From positions 1 to 8,117 of the forward strand of contig CAZUCD010000161.1 in NCBI GenBank assembly GCA_964618855.1: DNA of 8,117 nt, read 5' to 3'. Both the position numbers and the translations under genes were made by a program. Under the pieces are notes generated by a model that saw only the letters and a list, made by a program, of their open reading frames with translations, was not told the origin of the DNA and did not search any database. This DNA comes from CAZUCD01 sp964618855. GTDB taxonomy: Bacteria > Sumerlaeota > Sumerlaeia > SLMS01 > JANRJK01. Positions within the stretch are counted from its first letter, which is position 1; the number at the start of each line of letters is the position of its first letter. Below, one piece after another: positions 5,415 through 8,117 of this stretch.

Positions 5415-6826
5415 CCCAGCAGTCCCCCAAGACGCTCAGCATCATCATCCCAGTCTTCAACGAGTACAACACGCTCTCGGAGATCCTCCGGCGTGTGTTG
5501 GCGGTCGAGCTCCCCGGCGGCATGGTCAAGCAGGTCATCCTCGTCGATGACTTCAGCACGGACGGGACACGTCGGCTGTATCCCGAACTCCGGCCGCTCG
5601 TCTCCAAGATCGTGCTGCACCGCAGGAACCAGGGGAAGGGTGCCGCCATCCGCACGGGCCTGAAGCATGCCACCGGCGATTTCGTCATCATCCAGGACGC
5701 CGACCTCGAGTACAGCCCCGACGAGTATCCGAAACTGCTTCAGCCCCTGCTGAACGACGAGGCGGACGTCGTTTACGGGTCGCGCTTCCTGGGCACGGGG
5801 GAACGCCGCGTGCTCTACTTCTGGCACACCGTCGGCAACCGCGTGCTCACGCTCCTGTCCAACATGTTCACCAACCTGAACCTTACCGACATGGAAACGT
5901 GCTACAAGATGTTCCGCCGCAGCATCCTTGAAGGCATCCGGATCGAGCAGAACCGGTTTGGGTTCGAGCCGGAGATCACCGCCAAGCTCGCGAAGCGCCG
6001 CGCACGCTTCTACGAGATCGGCATCAGCTACCACGGCCGCACCTACGAGGAGGGGAAGAAGATCGGCCTGAAGGACGCCTTCAACGCGCTCTACTGCATC
6101 ATCCGCTACTCGAAGGCGACCTCGCGCGACGTGGGGCGCCAGACGCTCGAGATACTCGAGAGCCATGGCGAGTACTCGAAGTGGATCTGGGCGCACATCA
6201 AGCCGCACCTGGGGAGGCGCGTCCTCGAGTTCGGCGGTGGCCTGGGCTCGCTGGCGCGCTTCGCGCTCGACCGCGAGCATCTCATCGTGACCGACTACAA
6301 CGAGGAGTACGTCGAGCAGCTTGACCGCAAGTTCGGGCACCTGCCCAACGTGCGCGTCCTGCGCATGGACATCACGGATCCGCCGAAGGAAGTCCTCGGC
6401 GCGGATCTCGACACGGTGTTCTCCAGCAACGTGGTGGAGCACATCGAGGACCATGCCGCCGCGCTGCGCGGCGTGTTCTCGATCCTCAATCCGGGGGGCA
6501 CTTTCATCATCCTCGTGCCGGCATTCATGCAACTCTACTCCCCGATGGACGAGAACCTCGAGCACCACCGACGCTATACGCGCAACACGCTGACACGGGC
6601 GCTCCGCGACGCCGGCTTCATCGTGGAGGACACCCACTACATGAACCTCGTTGGAGCATGCGGCTGGTTCGTCGCGGGGCGCATCCTGCGCCAGTCCGTC
6701 ATCACACCGTTCAACGTGTTCGTCCACAAGTTGATCGAACCGCTGAACCGGCTTGTGGACGGCATGTTCGGCAACCGGCCCCCGTTCGGCCTGTCGGTCA
6801 TCGCCGTGGCGCGCAAGCCGAAGTAG
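5411..6826 (+). CDS. Bifunctional family 2 glycosyltransferase / class I SAM-dependent methyltransferase
   Basis: A 471-aa single chain joining two enzymes. Residues 1-230 are a GT-A fold family 2 glycosyltransferase close to dolichyl/polyprenyl-phosphate mannose synthases: LSIIIPVFNE (9-18), VDDFSTDGT (45-53), NQGKGAAIRTGL (73-84), the metal-binding DAD at 96-98, TDMETCYKMF (159-168), and EIGISYHGRTYEEGKKIGLK (202-221). It lacks the C-terminal transmembrane helices of GtrB-like relatives. Residues about 250-471 are a class I methyltransferase: motif I VLEFGGGLGS (271-280), acidic residue D295 (VTDYNEEY), D320 at the third strand, and SSNVVEHIEDH (338-348) as the UbiG-like post-strand-4 motif. 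Both catalytic halves look intact. The start at 5411 overlaps the kinase stop by 4 bases; a longer in-frame reading back to 4964 runs wholly through the kinase gene and is rejected. Likely role: transfer of a sugar to a polyprenyl-phosphate or glycan acceptor with methylation of sugar or lipid carrier. Acceptors are unknown. The domain architecture is recognisable from other bacteria; the symbol is not. Confidence 0.9.
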   Translation: MTQQSPKTLSIIIPVFNEYNTLSEILRRVLAVELPGGMVKQVILVDDFSTDGTRRLYPELRPLVSKIVLHRRNQGKGAAIRTGLKHATGDFVIIQDADLEYSPDEYPKLLQPLLNDEADVVYGSRFLGTGERRVLYFWHTVGNRVLTLLSNMFTNLNLTDMETCYKMFRRSILEGIRIEQNRFGFEPEITAKLAKRRARFYEIGISYHGRTYEEGKKIGLKDAFNALYCIIRYSKATSRDVGRQTLEILESHGEYSKWIWAHIKPHLGRRVLEFGGGLGSLARFALDREHLIVTDYNEEYVEQLDRKFGHLPNVRVLRMDITDPPKEVLGADLDTVFSSNVVEHIEDHAAALRGVFSILNPGGTFIILVPAFMQLYSPMDENLEHHRRYTRNTLTRALRDAGFIVEDTHYMNLVGACGWFVAGRILRQSVITPFNVFVHKLIEPLNRLVDGMFGNRPPFGLSVIAVARKPK

Positions 6827-6837
6827 GCCCGGGCGCG

Positions 6838-8117
6838 TCAGTTCACCTCAACCACGCGCGCCTCGGGCAGGAAGTGGAGGTCGAGCCGCTTGCCTGGCGA
6901 GTCCTCCGCGAGCGAGATGACCTCCATCACGTCCGCGGGGTAGGATGGATTTGCCGCCCCAAAGTCATAGTTGCCAGCGGGGAGGTCCCTGAAGACGTAG
7001 CCGCCGTCGTTGCGGGTCCGGACGGAGCGCCTCCACCATCGCGAGAGCCGCTCGACGCCCGACTGTGGCGCCGTCAGCAGCCCCATTCTGACCCTCTGCC
7101 GTGCCAGCGCCGGGCCATCCGCGCGCTCGAGCGCACGCCCAGCGACCACCTTGGAACCGGCAACAACAGCCACTCGGGATATGCTCCCCCGAACGGGCGC
7201 GATACCGTACCATGCGGACTCGCCTGCCCCGTTTGGGGCCCGAACTGTCACGAGGTAATCACCCTCGGCGATGTCTTCCGCGATGAAGCCATCACCCGAG
7301 GCCTCGGCCTCCACGCGCTCGTTGAGTCTTGGTGTGTTGTCGGACTCGAGCGGATAGAGATCGACGATGGCGCGGGCGATGTCGGCGCCCGGGGGACCGA
7401 TGAGGCGTCCCTCCAGGCGCGAATCCGCCGCGAGAGTGAACTCCACGGGGGCAGGCTTGTCGCGCATCAGCACGACGTCGGTGGACTGCGAGACGCGCCT
7501 GGTGCCGACGGTTCCGCTGGCGATGGCCTGCGCCGTGCCGGGCCGCAGGCCGGTGATCCGGAACTTGCCGGCCGAGTCCGTGGCGGCGACGCGGCGGTCC
7601 GCCTCCCCCTCCTCGCGAATCTCAACGCTGGCACCCTCGATGCCGCGCCCTCGTCCGTCGCGCACAACCCCGCTCAGTTCAGCGCCCCGTTCGAGGCGGA
7701 CCTTTCCCTCGTTCGACTCCTTTCCTGCCATGACGCGCACCAGATGGCGCTCCGCCCGCAGATACTCGGGGTGATGAGCCGTCACGGTCCACAGCCCCGG
7801 CTCAAGGGGGCCCAGTACGATCGTTCCGTCCGCCGTGGCCCGCGCCGTGTCGCCCGACTCCGCCACCGTCGCCACGGCGCCGGGGATGCCGCGGCCGCTC
7901 TGCGCATCAACAACCCGCAGTCTCAGGCGTCCACCTGTTCGCAGGGACACCTCGGGCCCGCGAGTCTCGTCAGGACTGGAGACCGCGAAGGACTCGGATT
8001 GTTCGGGGAGGTAACCGGGGGCCTGGACGCGAAGGCGGTAGATGCCCGGAAGCAATCCATCGAACCGATAGTCCCCACCGCGGAACTCCCGCGACGCGAT
8101 CGTGCGAACACCATCCG
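6838..8117 (-). CDS. Protein of tandem carboxypeptidase-regulatory-like domains, C-terminal part
   Basis: Partial gene. The frame is open to the right edge, so 425 C-terminal residues are present and the true start, and any signal peptide, lie outside. The chain is a string of about five beta-sandwich modules of the carboxypeptidase regulatory-like/CNA-B type. Each carries G-x-V-x-D-x-x-G-x-x-I-x-G-A-x-V, then a turn and F/Y-x-x-x-x-L-x-P-G-x-Y. Examples, numbered from the edge: FDGLLPGIYRLRVQAPGY (18-35), VVDAQSGRGIPGAVATV (68-84), LSGVVRDGRGRGIEGASVEI (147-166) with FRITGLRPG (185-193), LEGRLIGPPG (234-243), and GGYVFRDLPAGNYDFGA (371-387). Such modules usually occur in secreted or surface proteins as spacers or adhesion and substrate-presenting domains. 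No enzyme motif or C-terminal anchor is visible. The last module holds an odd basic, Trp-rich insert (SRWWRRSVR, 358-366). It converges on the glycosyltransferase gene with an 11-base gap and no terminator hairpin. Confidence 0.85.
   Translation of the reverse strand, partial: DGVRTIASREFRGGDYRFDGLLPGIYRLRVQAPGYLPEQSESFAVSSPDETRGPEVSLRTGGRLRLRVVDAQSGRGIPGAVATVAESGDTARATADGTIVLGPLEPGLWTVTAHHPEYLRAERHLVRVMAGKESNEGKVRLERGAELSGVVRDGRGRGIEGASVEIREEGEADRRVAATDSAGKFRITGLRPGTAQAIASGTVGTRRVSQSTDVVLMRDKPAPVEFTLAADSRLEGRLIGPPGADIARAIVDLYPLESDNTPRLNERVEAEASGDGFIAEDIAEGDYLVTVRAPNGAGESAWYGIAPVRGSISRVAVVAGSKVVAGRALERADGPALARQRVRMGLLTAPQSGVERLSRWWRRSVRTRNDGGYVFRDLPAGNYDFGAANPSYPADVMEVISLAEDSPGKRLDLHFLPEARVVEVN

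Noticed and set aside
4796..6727. A 643-codon open frame on the minus strand opposite the kinase and glycosyltransferase genes
   Set aside because: It lies entirely antisense to two genes with clear family motifs. Its translation is rich in Arg, His, Asp, Val and Leu with no recognisable motif, as expected for the mirror frame of GC-rich genes.
6827..6837. Palindrome gcccgggc between the convergent genes as a possible terminator
   Set aside because: It is only 8 bases with no loop and no T-tract, too short for an intrinsic terminator.

Overview
The window is high-GC, densely packed bacterial DNA from a chromosome-like region. It contains no tRNA, rRNA, insertion sequence, phage gene or CRISPR array that I can see. 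The mixture of an MBOAT acyltransferase, a secreted protein ending in a dockerin-type calcium-binding repeat, and a secreted-type protein made of tandem carboxypeptidase-regulatory-like beta-sandwich modules suggests a Gram-negative environmental lineage. Planctomycetes/Lentisphaerae or candidate phyla such as Sumerlaeota or Hydrogenedentes are plausible, but this placement is inference and cannot be settled from the window.

Layout. The left edge (1-250, minus strand) is the N-terminus of an MBOAT (AlgI/DltB-like) membrane O-acyltransferase that runs off the window. It is divergent from a run of eight plus-strand genes (448-6826) with short gaps or 4-bp ATGA overlaps, probably one or two operons. 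In order these are an M24B Xaa-Pro peptidase, a 122-aa protein of unknown function, TrmB tRNA (guanine-N7) methyltransferase, an RmlC-like cupin, a small VOC/glyoxalase-fold protein, a secreted dockerin-type protein (GTG start), a PfkB-family carbohydrate kinase (TTG start), and a single-chain fusion of a family 2 glycosyltransferase with a SAM-dependent methyltransferase. At the right edge (6838-8117, minus strand) a gene converges on this run with an 11-bp gap. It encodes a large protein of repeated carboxypeptidase-regulatory-like domains whose N-terminus lies beyond the window.

How the genes may work together. The first three run genes are housekeeping (peptide turnover, tRNA modification) with an unknown between them, tightly coupled. 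The later part looks like sugar chemistry. An RmlC-fold cupin, a sugar kinase and a polyprenyl-phosphate-sugar-synthase-like glycosyltransferase fused to a methyltransferase sit near genes for secreted proteins and a divergent MBOAT acyltransferase. A cell-surface glycan building or decorating function is a reasonable hypothesis, but no substrate can be assigned from sequence.

The best leads are the glycosyltransferase-methyltransferase fusion coupled by an ATGA overlap to the kinase, key-residue substitutions in the RmlC-like protein (catalytic Lys position) and in TrmB (TxxE motif read as TxxQ), and the unknown 122-aa gene between pepQ and trmB. I found no convincing evidence of a wholly new defence or mobile system.
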